Shown here: piece after piece, positions 11,914-25,165 of the stretch
Layout of the letters: the number at the start of each line of letters is the position of its first letter
How positions within the stretch are numbered: position 1 is the first letter of the stretch
Source: Zea mays
Taxonomy: Eukaryota; Streptophyta; Magnoliopsida; Poales; Poaceae
NCBI RefSeq assembly: GCF_902167145.1
Contig: NC_050098.1
Location: 114,304,207 to 114,368,206 of the forward strand
Direction of reading: 5' to 3'
DNA length: 64,000 bases
Made by a program: the position numbers and the translations under genes
Notes under the pieces: generated by a model
The model's input: the letters and a program-made list of their open reading frames with translations, nothing else
What the model was told of the DNA's origin: nothing
Databases searched by the model: none

Positions 11914-14900
11914 TGTCACACCCGGTTTTAAGGGACAAAGCCAGGTGCATCTCATACATGTGCCAAAGAAGACAACATATATAATAACAGAGTGTATAGA
12001 GATAAATGTCACAATATAATCAGAGTAATTATTACATAGCGAAATACTTACAAAAATAAAAGATAAATATAACAGGATCTAAAATCCATCCTTGGCGCCA
12101 GAAAGTCGACTGGGAGACGATGACCTAGACCTCTCACGAACACAGCGCACATCCACCATGCGCCTCCTCTAGTGGTACCTGTTCTTGACCTGTGGGGGGG
12201 GTGGGAAAGCAAGGGTGAGCTCACACATGATCATAGCTTAACAAGTTGTGGGGAATAATGTGGCATGAACTCGCCAAAGGTGGGAGATCATGAAGTGTAA
12301 GGCTGATCAATGATAGGGGTTAAAGCTGAGCATTGCTTTTAAGTAGTTGGTCAAAATTTTATTAGCAATTACTAAGTGTAAGTAAATATCAAACCATAAT
12401 AAATAATAATAGAACAAAATTAACAAATGATCCCATGCAATGCATATGACAAATTGAATTTAAGTTCCATAGATTAATCATCGGAGAGTCCTGAGCTGCT
12501 CATGACCGTGAGCTCGGCTAGTATACTAGTTTTACACTCTGCAGAGGTTGTACCCTTTACCCACAAGTCGTGTTTCCCATGTCGCCAGGGCTAGCTAGAC
12601 CCTTAGACACTACCGAGGTGAATGGCTAGGGATCCACTACGAGGCCTTTACAAAGTTCCACTAGCTTCCGAAAACCCGCTACAGTTTATGGGAAGAGCAC
12701 TTGCAAGAATACCCCGTCTGACCACCATCGCAGCTAAATCAACCCAAGAACCTCCTTGCATGCAACTCCCCTACTGCCCTTGCCCCTTTCGGGTAAGGTA
12801 GTCTTCCACTAGCTTTCCTAATTAGTTAGCCAAGGGGTCCCATTCCTCCCTTGTGGTGGCACGTGTTTCTCAAGTTAAGCTCCATGTTCCAATTAACAAT
12901 AATATAATGATCTTGACATGAACATAAGTAAAATGACAGAATAACTAGAACATGGATATAATGAAATATTAACCAAAAACCATATAAAGCAATAGCAAAA
13001 CTACCCATGTGATTTAGGGGTAAACAAGGTAAAATGGATAAACAGACTAGGGTGACCTATTGGGTCCCATCAAAATTAAACCTATGCATGGTAAATGATT
13101 ATAAAGAACATTATTGGGTAACAAAAGTGAATCAAGGGCACAACTTGCCTGGCACTTGAGATTCCAGGTACTAGGATGATCTTCCGGTGACTCGTGACCT
13201 CACTGCTAGATGTGGCAATACAAAAAAAACATGGTATAGACAAAATTAACATCACACCAAACATAAGAACAAACTATATAATAATAATCTATGCGTTGCT
13301 ACGAGATCGTAGGTTCGAGAATGGCTAAAATCAGAGTTACGGTTAGAAAGTTATGGTTCTCGGAAGGTTTATGTGGTTAGACAGGAAAACTATGTTCTAT
13401 GTTGATTATTTATAAATCTTGTGAGAATGATATTCTTAAAGAAATAACTAATTAAGGTTAATCTAAGTCATTAGAAATCCCTTGTTTAGTCAACCTATAA
13501 TTATAGATGGATTAACTTTGATTAGCAAGATTAATCTTTTAAACATAGGTTTAAATAACATCCAATTACGAAAGTAGGAGATATGATACGAATGATGTTG
13601 TTATTGCGTAGATAATATTATTATGAAGCTAACACAACTTGAACGGACAAAAACGGAGTTAAAACATGGGAGTTATGGATTTTCTAAGACTATTTGATTT
13701 ATTTCTACATTATAAATCATTTTCTAGATTGATATTAACTATAAACCAGGGCTATGGACCACGGTTTCTAATCCCAAAGAGTGCAGGGTTATTTTTACAA
13801 GTTTTCGGACCATTATGTAATGATCTTTAAACATGAGGTAACTGTGGGTTAATACTGATAAAGCATAGGGGCTTTTTAGAAGTTTCTCACAGTCGAAGGG
13901 GTATCGTGTCATGAGGGCCGTCCGATTAGAAATGGACGTGCTAGATCAGATTGGTCATTTGAATCCAACTGGGATGCTACCAGAGCCATTGATCGCGAGA
14001 TCAACGACCGTGACTTATTCCCGAAACGGTATGAAGCCAGGGCCGCGAGATTCGCCACGAACGGCCGAGATGCACGTGATATCCAAAGCCGCAGGATGGA
14101 TGATCAGCGACAAGATTTTAACATTGCGAAGGGTTAACTCTATCCTCAAATCCGAGCCGCCCGCTCACCGATCGGTGGCCTGCATTTTATCTGGCCAATC
14201 CGGTACACAGGTGCAAGTCCTAACCGTTGATCTATTACCCAACGGCCCGAGGCCATCATTCACCTCCGGCCAGAGCCTCTGAGTCGCGCAGGCATCCCAC
14301 GACTGCGCTGCTTGCCGGCGAGGCCCCGGTCAATGCCCCACTGCCCAACTCACTAACCAACGGATGCAATCGCAACGAGAAAGACATAGCGAAGAATTCA
14401 GAGATAGTCTCACCGGTGCATACGGGGCAAAACCGATCCAGTCTTCAGCGTGAGGTGGACGGCGGTGATTTCTTCTCCCACGGTTCCACGCAATGGGGCT
14501 ACTGGTACGTGTGTGATGGCAGCAAGGTGACGTCGGAGCACGGGTTCGCCCAGGCAAATCCATGGTCGTGCCCAGCGCGGCGTGGCGAAGAAGAACTCGA
14601 GCTGGGGGCTCCCGAGCTCGGCGGCGGCGGATCTTGGTGCGCAGCTAAAAAGCATGAATGGCGAGGACGCAGGTGCTCGCGACTTTGGGGAGAACTAGGG
14701 GCTCGTCCACTGGTCACAGAGCCGGAGGGAGGAGGACGAAGGGTGAGCGCCGTTCGCTGGAGAGCGAGATCCGCGGCCATGGAGGCAGGGGTGTGCACAG
14801 CACAGAAATTTATGCGGATTCATGGGGGAAATCGGGATAGAGGTGGCGGCGCACCTATATACTCCTATAGAACTCAGCGATGGCTGAGGAACCCGGAGCC

Positions 14901-15651
14901 CACCGTGAAGCTGTTGCGAAAAATCTGGGAGTGGGAGATCTGCGAGTTGTTAGGCTCCGAGGAAGACGGGTCTTACAAGTGGGGTCCACACATCAACAGG
15001 ATAAGTCCATTGCACGACTGCAACGTGGGGTCCGCGCTGTCAGTGCGTGGACGTGCACAATTGGGCCAGCGCGATGGGAATTGAAGGGCTGGGCCGGCCG
15101 GTTTCAGCCCATAGAACCGAGGGAAAGCCTTCCTTTTATTTTCTTTTCCAATTTCTTTTTCTACTATTTCTATTTGCTAAATTCAAATTAGAATGTGGTT
15201 TGTATCTCAACATTCAATTAATGTGAAACACTCAAAAAGTGCAGTATGAGATGCAGGGTTCATATTTATTATTTCTCCATTTCTTTAAGTAAATGCTTTT
15301 AAACATATAAATTTAATGAGACAATGGTTATTAAGTAATTATGCGATAACTTTATTTAAAATGCTTATTACCTAATGTTCTTTCCCTCTTTTCTATATTC
15401 TTGAATTTCTTTTAGACCTTAAATTCCACTTTGGACTTTAACTTATTTCTTTTTACAATATTGTTATATTATCACAAAATGCACACAAGATAAAATCCCA
15501 GCATGATGCATGTATTATTTTTGTGTGTCTTTTGTTATTTATTTATCTGTTTAAGTGAGGTGTTCACATGGGATGGTGAATAGAGATAACACATATATAG
15601 ATAAAGGGAACACTATTTCTCCTTATATTTCCTTACAATTTGGGTATTACA
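11914..15651 (-). repeat. 5' LTR of element A (right copy)
   Basis: The repeat is 3738 bp and matches 4568-8309 with scattered substitutions and a few small indels, by eye a few percent. The G run of the left copy is shorter here (about 12193). It drives transcription toward lower coordinates. Confidence 0.92.
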
Positions 15652-15656
15652 CAAGT

Positions 15657-16199
15657 ACACTTCTTCTAGTGATGGGGATTATGATGATGATTTAGATTAT
15701 AGTGATCTTTAAAGGGCTTAGATAGATCAAAGGTTGACAAAGTTAATGAATTGATTCATGCTCTTAATTAAAAAGATAGATTGCTAGAAAAGCAAGATGA
15801 TATTCCCCATGAAGAACATATAAATTAGTTAATGCAGAAAATCACTTGCTCTAGAAATTACGAAGAAATGCTTGCTTTTGAGTTATATTCATGTCATGAT
15901 TCTATTTATGGTCTTAAGCGCTTAAATGATGATTTAAGTTCTAGAATAGAAAAGTTGAGTATTGTTAGTTCATCTGTGGAGCATGTGTCTATTTGTAATA
16001 GATGTAAGGATTTTGATATTGATGCTTGCATTGATTATGTCTACTATTTCAAAATTGAATGATGACATTACCAAACTTCATGCTCAACTTAAATTTTGCA
16101 AATATGAATGTGATAAGGTTAAGTTTGCTAGGGATGCCTACACCTTTGTTAGACATCCCTCCATTAAAGATGGACTTGGTTTCCGCAAGGGATCCAAGT
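15657..16199 (+). pseudogene. copia Gag, C-terminal part
   Basis: Right after the second CAAGT the copia gag resumes with an acidic, serine-rich stretch. Open pieces at 15832-16219 include VEHVSICNRCKDFDIDAC and CDKVKFARDAYTFVRHPS, which are typical of the C-terminal Gag of Opie/Ji-like elements. Stops and a frameshift near 16050 break it. The sequence ends where the CACTA terminus begins, and the rest of the copia element is not found on the far side. Confidence 0.75.
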
Positions 16200-16202
16200 T
16201 CA

Positions 16203-16236
16203 CACAACAGGAATCCTAAAGATTCTCGTTGGCTAA
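16203..16236 (+). repeat. Left CACTA terminal inverted repeat
   Basis: It begins CACAACAGGAATCC and continues to GGCTAA. It matches the right terminus at 62921-62954 in 31 of 34 positions. The canonical start is CACTA; this family has CACAA. Confidence 0.85.
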
Positions 16237-16490
16237 AATAATTCCCGTCGGTCTTTGACTAGACCGACGGGAATAAGGTAATCCTCGTCGGCCGTCAAAT
16301 AGTCGACTGGAATTAATTTAATTTCCATCGGCTAACGTACTAGCCTACGGGAATTAATTTAATTCCCGTCGGCTATCTTATGGCCGATGGGGATTAGCTT
16401 AACTCCCGTCGGCTTTGGACTCTAGACGATGGGGATTACCTAACTCCCGTCAGCCAGTGTCCCTGGCCGATAGAGATTAAGTTTTTAAGA
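16237..16490 (+). repeat. CACTA subterminal repeats, left end
   Basis: At least seven copies of CCCGTCGGC or close variants occur in both orientations, often as pairs such as TCCCGTCGG with CCGACGGGA, separated by TTAATTTAA-like spacers. In En/Spm elements such arrays bind the element-encoded accessory protein. The same pattern, with different spacers, appears at 62755-62920. Confidence 0.75.
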
Positions 16491-16639
16491 ACCACGACCT
16501 ATCCCCCGCACGGGCTCATTTTCAAATGTCTTCTTCTTCAAAGCTGCTGTCGTCGTCGCCCACCGTCGTCCCACCCCACTGCCGCCACCACCCCACAACC
16601 ATTTCCAGCCCCACCGCTACCAACGCCCTACACCACCCA
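16491..16639 (+). other. CACTA 5' leader region, first part
   Basis: After a CCCCGCACGGGCTCATT block, a CT- and CG-rich stretch with CCGCCGT repeats runs to the insertion point of element B. It continues at 31338-31552. The inverted copy has the same kind of GC-rich block at 62460-62750. It probably holds the untranslated first exon of the transposase gene. I cannot support a protein here. Confidence 0.5.
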
Positions 16640-19600
16640 TGTAAAGCCCTAAATTTTGTATAAGGTAAAAATAATAAAATAAATAAATAAATTGATAATT
16701 GGGTGTTTTGGGGATTCCTTGATTTCCTTTTTCTTTTTCTTTACATACTCAACTAATGGCATTAAATTATGCAAATAACAAATAAGGAAATATATAAATA
16801 AAATAGTAAATCTAGATATATCCAATTAGACTTGAGTTTTGAATTTTGAAGACTAAATTTCAAAACTAAGAATTAATTTAGAAAAGAAGTAAAAGAAAGG
16901 TTTTCTATTCAACAAAATGATTATTCATTTAATTAAAGGAATGACAATAGATAAAAATAACACTTGCATGGCATGCTGGATCTTTATTTTTCTGGTGCAT
17001 TTAAACTTCATATTGAAGTCATAATAAAAAATTGAGGTTTGAAATTTAAATCTAGATAAAAAACTAAAAACGAAAAAAATGGGAAACCTGCACTTAGGTC
17101 GGTTATCCCACTTAGCCCACTTAACCTCTTTTCCTTAGCCGCTAGGCTCAACCTGGTGCCACGCCTTGCCACCATGTGGGCCCCACAGGCCAGATTTTGT
17201 GTCCGCGCGCGTAAGCCTCTGGCACCGACTCGTGGGGTCTGGTTCTACATGCGCGCATCTGACCGCGAAGGCACTAACGGTGGACCCCGCTGTCAGGTCG
17301 TCCTCTACCCAGAGCTCGTAACATACTTCGTCGGATTCTTGGGATGTCCACGATTCTCATAACTGCCCCAGTCAAATGATAGCCAGCCCACCATAGCGCC
17401 GGGTGTAAGAATCTTGGGTGCTATGCCCCTCTGACCATCGCATGCTCGCAGAGAAGGTTGGTAGCCACCGCCACCATGGTCAAGCGCAAGTGGATGAAGG
17501 CATGGTGGCCATGGTGCATACGATGCTCGAATCTAAGCTGAAGGTGGATAATGTTGGTATCGCCTGACTTTGCCCTCCGCTAGGGGAACTCGGGGTGGAA
17601 TCGACGCTGGTAAAGTCCCTCTGATCACACTGCATCCTGTTTACCGCGCGTAGAAACACTAGGGGAGGGAGTTTTGGCACCAGGGGCGTGGATCGCCTTG
17701 CTCCGGCAAGGGTCCGTCGGGTTGCAGGGCGGCGCTAAGGCCTAGATTGGAGTGGGGAAGAAGATTTAGGTGCACCGTTGGATTGGAGTCAACGGTGTAG
17801 ATTAGAATCCCCATAACTCTTTGTGCAATAAAATCTGAGCCGTCGAGATCAAATCCATGGGCTCGGTACTGGTGCTGGCGTGGTTGTATTTGGGGTCGTG
17901 GGATCGTGATCCAGTGGCCATGATTGGATACCAGTCAGTGAAGATTAGGTCTAATCTGTGCCGATGGATTTTAATCGGACGGCTCTAAACGCAATACCCC
18001 TTCAGTCGCGTCCTTCTTTCTAATAAAGAGCCCCTAGCCTTAAGCCAAAATAACTCGTCGTCCTCCTTCAGTGGAAGATGCCCACACGTAGGACCTCGGC
18101 ATTTACGGATTAGTCCTTTTAGTTATTTTGGGTATAAAATCAGTTATAAGGAATCCATAAAACCTAGATAATCCATAACTTGTATGTTCTAGCTTTGATT
18201 TAATCTGTTCCAATTGCGTTATCTTTGTATTAAGATTGTCTACACAATTAAACAATATTATTTTGTCATGTTGTCAGAATTAGTTAAATAATGGTTTAAC
18301 TTGTGCTCATTAGGTTTACTTTTCTAATAAAAAGTCAATGTTTTTCACCCATAACTCTATGAAAATAGTACCTCTAAAAGAAGTTATAGTGTTGATTAAA
18401 GATTGAATTAGTTATTTCTTTGTAATATTTCTCTCAAAAGATTTATATTAACCCACAGAGAATATAATTTTATTATTAATCACCTAAAACTTTGGAAATT
18501 CATATCTTCTTTGTTTTAACTCTGATTTGATCCATTTGAATTGTGTTAGCCTTATAGAAATATTTACTACACAGTAGCAACATCAATTATATGATATCAC
18601 GTACTTTTATAATTAAGTAACTAATTGGATTAATCTATGTTTATTGAAGTTAGCTTTTCTAACGTTAATATAATATTCTGAGCTTATGGTTATAATTTGA
18701 CTAAAATATGATCTCTAATCAAGTAATGACTTAGATTAAAGTTGGTTAATCATTATAGAATATCCTCTCAAATGATGTATATTAATCAATTTATAATATA
18801 GTTTAATATTTGAATCACATAGATCTCCCATAAATCATAACTCCTTAACCGTAACTCTAATTTTAGTTGTTCGTGAACCCACGATCTTGTAGCGACGCGT
18901 AGATTATTATTATGCAGTTTGTTCTTATGTTTGGTGTAATGTTAATTTTGCTTATACCATGTTTGTTTGTATTGCTATGACTAGCAGCGAGGTTACGAGT
19001 CACTGGAAGAGCAAGTTGGTACCTGGAATCTCAAGTCCCAGGCAAGTTGTGCCCTTGATTACTTTTATTTACCCAATAATGTCTTCTATAATCCTTTTAT
19101 CATGCATATGTTTAATTTTGATGGGACCCAATAAATCACCCTAGTCTGGTTATCTTTACACCTCGTTTATCTGTCACACCCGGTTTTAAGGGCAAAACCG
19201 AATGCATAGCATATGTGTGCCTGGATCTATTTCCACACATATGTTGACGTGACAAGTATTATATATCAAAAGAACAATGCATAAAAGCGTAAATGAAGAT
19301 TATATTAACATATTACACTTTGAACAGACATAATGTCTTAACCTTTATTCATCAAAGTACAACAAAACATGGACATCTTTCCACAGGAAGATGATCGGGG
19401 GTATCACTAGACTAGCATCCATGGAGTTCAACATCATATCTTCATCTGCAAACTTCTGATCTAAATTTAAGCAAGGCTGAGCTTACTTATGTTCAGGGCT
19501 CGGCAAGTGGGGTGAAAATGCAAGGTAACAAGGTACAGCTAAAGTTTAATGCGGTTAGCATTTTAGTTGGTCAACATTTTATTATCAACACCTGATTACT

Positions 19601-22600
19601 AGGTATAAGTATATACCAAACCCATTTAAGAATAAGCGATAATCTTCAGCATATATATCATCAACATAAATAATCACCAGCATAAGCTTAGAACCACTTG
19701 AACCAAAAAGGACCACGATTTATTTTCATCTTTAAGTTCAATTATCATGTGAGGGTCCAGGCTGCTCTTAACCGTGAGCTCGGCTGATATGCGCATCTTT
19801 ACCCATGAGTCGTGATTCCCTTTTAGCCTAGGTTGATCAGACCTGTATTCACTTCCTAGGTGAATGGCAAGGGTCTCACTACGAGGCTTTTCCCTAGAGT
19901 CCTCATTATGCAAATGCTAGAAATGGTCAAACTGCATAGAGCACATCTGACGTAACCCAACTTATAGTCCAATCTATAGGGTAAAGCTTGGGAACTATGC
20001 CCATATCCAATCTACCTGAGCCAGAAATATAAGCGCTTGGCAGATGCCCCCATTCCGGTCGACCACGACCAGCACCCAATGTAAGACTTCCCTAGTTATT
20101 TAGCCAAGGGCGTCCCATACCACCCTCATGGTAGCACTATTTTCCTGGGTGGTCACTCCATGTTCCAATTAAATCATATGATCTTGTTTAATCATCAGAT
20201 TAACAACAATAATGTAAACTTACCATTTAGAACATTAATATCATAAACAGGAGTGACTACATAAAGTTAAAGTTGTAGCAATAGCATAGCTACTAAAGTA
20301 AAGTACAATACCTAGGTTTGATCAAGGAATAAGGTTGGAAAGGTTAGGTGTATTTGAATAGGTAACCCATCCAATTATGCATATCATGAATGTAAACTTA
20401 GTTATCATGTGTTGATTAGGTTCAAACAGAATATGCAGGGGGAGAAGTCCACTTGCCTTGCTTATAGAAAACTTGAGATTCTTCCATGGAATAGATCTTG
20501 ATTCACAACTACTAGATCAATCTCTAAACATCACACAAACAAACAAGAAGAAACAAACACCACTCAATAACATACAACATTCACCATAGACAAAGCTAAA
20601 AGAAAGCATAACAAAAAGAGCATTTGCTTTTCAAAAACAAGAAGGCACTCTTTTGAAAAAGGTTTGGTTCACATTATATAAAACAAGACCTAATTTTGAA
20701 TATATCTTAATTATAAATTTACAAATATTAGGTTCACCATTTTAATCGTTTATAAAAGTCATATGTGGTATATCTAAGATTAAGGGTTCATAAGATGATA
20801 AATCACGTTATAACATTATTAAAACTATTTAACCTTTTAGAAAAGATATATGTTATATATCTAAGGTTAATGAGTTACAAAATACATTATTAAACATTAA
20901 TTTATGAAGCATTATGAAACATATTATGAAACATTATTAAACAATCACTTATGACGAATTAAGATATAAGTCTAAATAGGTTTTATGTGAAAAGATCATT
21001 ATTATTAAACACCTATTTATGAAAAGCTATGATATATGTCTTAAATGAACTTTTATGCAAAAGATAATGAACAAAAGACTATATTTTATTTTTATTAGAA
21101 AGTACATAGCCTATATTCTTTATTAATAAAGCTATATACAAAACAATATATAAACTAACATTTTAATTATTATTAAAGAATATGAACACTAATTTCATTA
21201 GTTTATTCTTTAGAAAAAACTAAGTGATATATATAAATAATATGGACTCAAATTGATGAAAAATATTAATCATGTCTAGAAAACTAATTGTCATTTTAAA
21301 TTAGAAACAGATGATCTAATTCTTTAATAAAAAATATATTTGACATTATATAAACTATCATTTTAGTTTACAAAAGCAGGAACACTAGTTAATCCATTCT
21401 AACACTTATTTTAGAAAAAACTCTATATTACTTTTAAACATTGTGAGATATAATATATCATCATTTATAAGAACTTGAATATAAGGCTAAATCAAGTTTT
21501 ATGGGAGATATAATTAGACATATATTTATCTTTTTCTTTTATTAAGATATATATGGTCTATAGTTTCTTTTAAATTTCTATTTTAGAAGGCTATACTTAA
21601 ACATCTATAATGAACATTGCTATATTATGGAAACCTGATATATATTGAAAAGACCATTTTAATATACAATCGTAATTCAAATTAAACTATAGAATTAAGT
21701 GAACTGTTGGAAACACTAATAAAAATGCGTATCACATAATTATAAAACTAACAAAGTCATTTCTAATTTATTTAGATTCCTAATATATATTTATTTTATA
21801 ATTAATTGTAACAGGGACCTACATATAAATAAAGGTAAATTGGAGGGGTAGTCGATAAATTTGTATTTTGTACGCAGATATCATTATAAGCAAATATCTC
21901 TTTTTTATTAAAAATATAAAGGCTATAATTCTTTTTAATTTCTTCATTTGACGACTACATATGAATCAAACATAACGATCATATTTCAAATTAAATTAAT
22001 GAAAAATGTAAATTGTTGCAACACTAATTTAAAGTGTTTAGCACAAACTTATGAAGCTCAACATTCAATTTAATTAAGTAATACACATTTTAAAAAAAGA
22101 AAAACTATCGCAGGGCTAAAACACGATTAACAGTAGATGATAGGGGTTAGCACATAAAAAGAACCTTCATCTACCTTTCACGTGTAGGGAGGGGTTCGGC
22201 TGTAGGAGGAGCAGGGGACGACAATGGCGGGGTCGGTGAATTCGGCGTGGTCGTTGGCGAACAGGGAACGGATGATGACAAGGTCGCTGCGTGAGCTCGG
22301 GCATGGTGATGAAGAACATCGATGATGGCGTGGCTTCAGCTTCACCGATAGTGTTTCGATGAAGAAAATTCACAGACAGCAGGGCATTGACGGTAAAGGA
22401 GCACAGCAGCACGGCACAACAATGACGCCGAGCAGGAGTGACAATCGACGAACGAGCAAAGAACTTAGAGACGAGGTAGCAGCGCACTGGCATCGTGGAG
22501 TTGCAACGGCGAGGGGAGACTCCGGCGAGCGGTGCACGACATCGGCGAGGTCGCGATGAGCAGCAATGCAGCAACGTCAAGCGGGTGCGATGGCTCTGCG

Positions 22601-25165
22601 AGGTTGGGATTTTGGGGCACGGAGGAGAGCGCAGGCGCCGCGAGCAAGATTTGGCATGGGGAAATTTTTGGCACGACGGCACGGGCACGACGGCGCACAG
22701 CAACAGGCGTCGGTGCTGCAAGCAGAGGCTTCATGTGCAACAGCATGCAGCGAGTGCAGCGCAGACAGCAGGGGCGAGGCTGCACTCGGCGAGAGGAGCA
22801 CCAAGGGCACGACACTGGACTCTGGCGATGGGATCTGACAGCAGCAAAGAACGACGAACGGCGGGCGTAGGCGCGAGGTGAGGTGAGCAGCTAGGGAGGG
22901 AGAGGAGCATTGCCAGCACGGCTTATATAGCCGCAGGAGAGGGATTGGAGAAAACGCCGATGGGGAGGGAGAGAGACGGGCGCATTGATGGTGTGTACTA
23001 GAATGGAGACGATGTTAAATGTGGGAGCAGAAACATGCGTATAGTTAGGGAAAGGGAGAAACTGTCGTCGCAGTGGTGGAGAGGAGAAGGCCAGTACGAG
23101 TGGGTTGGGGAGATGAATCGGACGAGCGGTGGTGAGTGCTCCATAACGTCGGGAGGTGAAGCGGTGATGGCTCAAGGAGTAGAGCGCGCTAGACGGCGGC
23201 GAGATTTATAAAGCACGAAAGGGAGCCAGGGCGTCGACAACCATTAATGGAGGTGGAGCTGTGTGAAAGAAACAGTTAGCAGTAGTGAAGAGGGGAGAGG
23301 AGCGGACGACACTCGGGGGAGGAGAACGGCCGGTGTGTGGTGGTGTTCCATGGAGGTGAGGTGGAATCCACGGGGAACCGAACCGGCGTTCACTATCAAC
23401 GGCCATGCGTGCAAACAGGCAGAATGAATCGAGAGAGAAAGAGAGCCGTGCGGGAGAAAGAAAAGAAAAGGAATAAAATAAAGAAAAATAAAGGTGGGGT
23501 CCACCTGCAAGAGAGAGAAAAGAGAGAGATGCATGCGATTGGTCGGCTAGGATTTTGGGGCATAGGTGCATGCGATAGAAATTTGCTTCTTCTATTTTTC
23601 AAAAAAAATTCTTTATTTTTTTAACTTAAAACATATGTGTATATATATAGAAGATTCCAATTATAATTATAAAATAACCAATTTGAAGCATAAATTATTT
23701 TAGAGCAAATTCACTAATTAAATGGACTTCACCAAAAAAGAGATAAATCAATAAAAATGAGATTCTTGCAAATACTTACAGAAAAAATTATTAGCATTAC
23801 AAAAATACATATTTCTCAAATAAAAATATTATTTTAACAATTCATTATCACTTTATAAAATGATATTTTTATACCAAATAAAAAAATTGGATACATCACA
23901 CAAAAATTATGCCTCGTCTTGAATGCATCAAACACTTGGCAAAATTTTATCTAATCAAGAAATTGTTCGATCTACTTATATCACCATTTTCATTATTTAT
24001 AAAAATATATATTTTCTTTTAATTGAAAACTAATACAACAAATTGGGTTGTTTTCATTTTATAGATTTAGGGTGTTACATTACCCTTGAACTATTTGGGT
24101 AGTTTTTGCTAATGCTCTATATGGTTTTGGGTTTATCATGTTCCAATTATACTGTCGTTTTATTTATTGTTCATGAAAATATCATTATATTAATTGGAAC
24201 ATGGAGCTTAACTTGAGAAACACGTGCCACCACAAGGGTGGATATGGGACGCCCTTGACTGACTAACTAGAAAAGCTCGTGGAGGACTACCTTACCCGAT
24301 AGGGGCAGGGGCAGTAGGCATATAGGGAGGTTTCCGGGTTGATTTTGTTATGATGCCGGTCAGATGGGGGATTCCTGCATTGCTCTTCCTAGAAACTGTA
24401 GCGGATTTTCTGAAGCTACTGGAACTTTGTAAAGGCCTCGTAGTGGATCCCTAGCCATTCACCTCGGTAGTGTCTAAGGGTCTAGCTAACCCTGGCAACA
24501 TTGGATACACAACTTGTGAGTACAGGGTACAACCTCTACAGAGTGTAAAACTGGTATACTAGCCGTGCTCGAGGTCATGAGCAGCTCAGGACTCTCGCAT
24601 GATTAATTTATGGAATTAAATTCAATTTGTCATATGCATTGCATTGCGGGTGTTGTTACCAATTTTGATCTACTACTTATTTGAGATGGTATCAACTTAT
24701 ACTTAGTAATTGCTAATAAAATTTTGACCAACTTTAAAAGCAATGCTCAGCTTCAACCATCCTCTTTGGTATGCCTTACACCTCACATGAGCTCCCACCT
24801 TTACCGAGTTCCTGCACATTATTCCCCACAACTTGTTGAGCGATGAACATATGTGATCTCACCCTTGCTGTCTCACACCCCCCACAGGTCAAGAACAGGT
24901 ACCGCAGGATGAGGCGCATGGAGGATGCTATGATGTGTTTGGGAGAGGTATAGGCTGTCGTCTCCCAGTCAACTTCGGGTTGCTGGATCGTTGTCTTCAT
25001 ATGATGTAATTATTTATTTATTTCGTACAAAACTCCTATTATATAGTAAAGATGTGACATTCTTTTCTGTACCATGAGTCATCATATGTGTAATACTTGG
25101 TCCTTTTTACACTTGGTGATTATATTCGCGCCTGGATCTTGGTGCCCCAAAATCCGGGTGTGACA
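16640..25165 (+). repeat. 5' LTR of element B, split by a solo LTR
   Basis: The first part is 16640-19171 and the second 24080-25165, with a 4908-bp insertion between. Without the insertion it is about 3.6 kb and aligns with 27547-31337. It ends CCGGGTGTGACA. A GC-rich block at about 17100-17760 holds short open frames of no clear meaning. Confidence 0.88.
19172..24079 (-). repeat. Solo LTR of a Tekay-like family, inside the LTR of B
   Basis: The 4908-bp sequence starts TGTCACACCCGG and ends GGGTGTTACA. It has no internal region, primer site or tract. The flanks are TTATC (19167-19171) and TTACC (24080-24084), a 5-bp duplication with one C-to-T change. The end sequence is the same as in element A, and a TATATAAG box on the minus strand lies at 22922-22929, so orientation is minus. 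A GC-rich block (22160-23560) produces many overlapping open frames on both strands. Solo LTRs arise by recombination between the two LTRs of one element. Confidence 0.85.

Larger units (their letters stand above)
4568..15651 (-). mobile_element. Gypsy element A: Tekay-like chromovirus, internally deleted
   Basis: This 11,084-bp element lies on the minus strand. Two LTRs (TGTCACACCC...GGGTATTACA as seen on plus) flank an internal region of only 3.6 kb. The TSD CAAGT is perfect at 4563-4567 and 15652-15656. On the minus strand the order is 5' LTR, iMet primer site, a scrap of protease, RT, RNase H, integrase with chromodomain-like end, polypurine tract and 3' LTR. Gag and most of the protease are gone. 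It sits inside the copia gag. The chromodomain and the roughly 3.7-kb LTRs suggest the Tekay/Del lineage, by family knowledge. Confidence 0.92.

Noticed and set aside
22160..23570. Cluster of overlapping open frames on both strands in the solo LTR
   Set aside because: The GC-rich leader block of the LTR produces long frames by chance; none has a domain I recognise.
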